Below, in pieces: positions 13,948 to 14,161 of a stretch of 14,161 nt of DNA. The DNA is taken from positions 1 to 14,161 of the forward strand of contig CABUKW010000074.1 of assembly GCA_902492275.1 (NCBI GenBank). Reading direction: 5' to 3'. Below the pieces are notes generated by a model. The model was not told the DNA's origin. It worked only from the letters and a program-made list of their open reading frames with translations, and searched no databases. The number at the start of each line of letters is the position of its first letter. Position 1 is the stretch's first letter. The translations under genes were made by a program, and so were the position numbers. The DNA is from an uncultured Peptococcaceae bacterium (GTDB lineage: Bacteria; Bacillota; Peptococcia; Peptococcales; Peptococcaceae).

Positions 13948-14161
13948 ACTGCTCCCTCCTGTCTGTATTCAATCAGCACACCGTGGGCAATGCTGGGGAT
14001 GGTTTCGCCCTGCTGCACGGTCAAGGGGCTCAGCAAAGCACCAGTGCCCACAAATAATAGCTTGCATTGCTTCTGCTCCGCCATCTGGGGCAAAAATTTA
14101 GCGCCCATCACCACCGCTGAGCAACCGCAGCCGCTGCCGCCGGCATGCACATCCTGGTCCT
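13944..14161 (-). CDS. spoVAD: Stage V sporulation protein AD, C-terminal part
   Basis: Only the last 71 or so codons are in the window; the gene runs on past the right edge. SpoVAD is the soluble, thiolase-fold subunit that binds dipicolinic acid in the SpoVA complex. The visible end carries HAGGSGCGCSAVVMGAKFLP, VGTGALLSPL and ETIPSIAHGVLIEY, all highly conserved in the family. The stop codon overlaps the spoVAE start by 4 bases. Seven extra residues after the usual IEI/IEY ending (RQEGAV and the like) are a small lineage-specific tail. Order spoVAD-spoVAE is standard, so spoVAC should lie just to the right. Confidence 0.95.
   Translation of the reverse strand, partial: DQDVHAGGSGCGCSAVVMGAKFLPQMAEQKQCKLLFVGTGALLSPLTVQQGETIPSIAHGVLIEYRQEGAV

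Overview
The window looks like chromosomal DNA of an anaerobic, endospore-forming Firmicute. The evidence is the spoVAD-spoVAE pair at the right edge, clean AGGAGG ribosome binding sites with GTG and TTG starts, and near-consensus sigma-A promoters. A spore-forming member of the Negativicutes or a Peptococcaceae-like clostridium would fit, but nothing in the window settles the lineage. Every gene lies on the minus strand except one regulator (4298-4831). Genes are densely packed, no gap between genes exceeds about 225 bases, and I saw no rRNA, tRNA, CRISPR array, IS element or phage gene.

Layout, left to right (transcription mostly runs right to left). (1) 1-1720: tgt (queuosine tRNA-guanine transglycosylase) followed by yajC (Sec translocase accessory protein with an unusual acidic tail), with a promoter in front and a hairpin after. 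(2) 1746-4924: a molybdate module. modA, modB and modC form one operon, read from a consensus promoter whose -10 sits inside a perfect 14-bp palindrome. Divergently transcribed is a one-component regulator with an excisionase-like helix-turn-helix and a molybdate-binding TOBE/Mop domain. ModC lacks its usual C-terminal TOBE region, so molybdate sensing appears to sit in the regulator. (3) 4966-6405: an auxin-efflux-carrier family permease and a thioredoxin with its own promoter and terminator. (4) 6409-13521: an accessory metabolic cluster of a LysR-type regulator, two major facilitator transporters, an SLC13/DASS anion transporter, and a two-subunit redox enzyme (AprA-like flavoprotein plus AprB-like double [4Fe-4S] ferredoxin). 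(5) 13527-14161: the end of the spoVA operon, needed for dipicolinic acid movement in spores.

The accessory cluster is the most interesting part. The ferredoxin, flavoprotein and SLC13 genes form a tight operon (4-base overlap, then a 21-base gap) behind a strong promoter. An ATAG-N7-CTAT motif, the canonical LysR-type box, is centred about 66 bases upstream of the predicted start site, exactly where such regulators usually bind. No sulfate-activation or Qmo genes are present, so a function as genuine dissimilatory APS reductase is not supported by context. My inference is that the system imports an organic or inorganic anion and reduces or oxidises it with an AprBA-derived flavoenzyme under control of the linked LysR regulator. 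The substrate is unknown.
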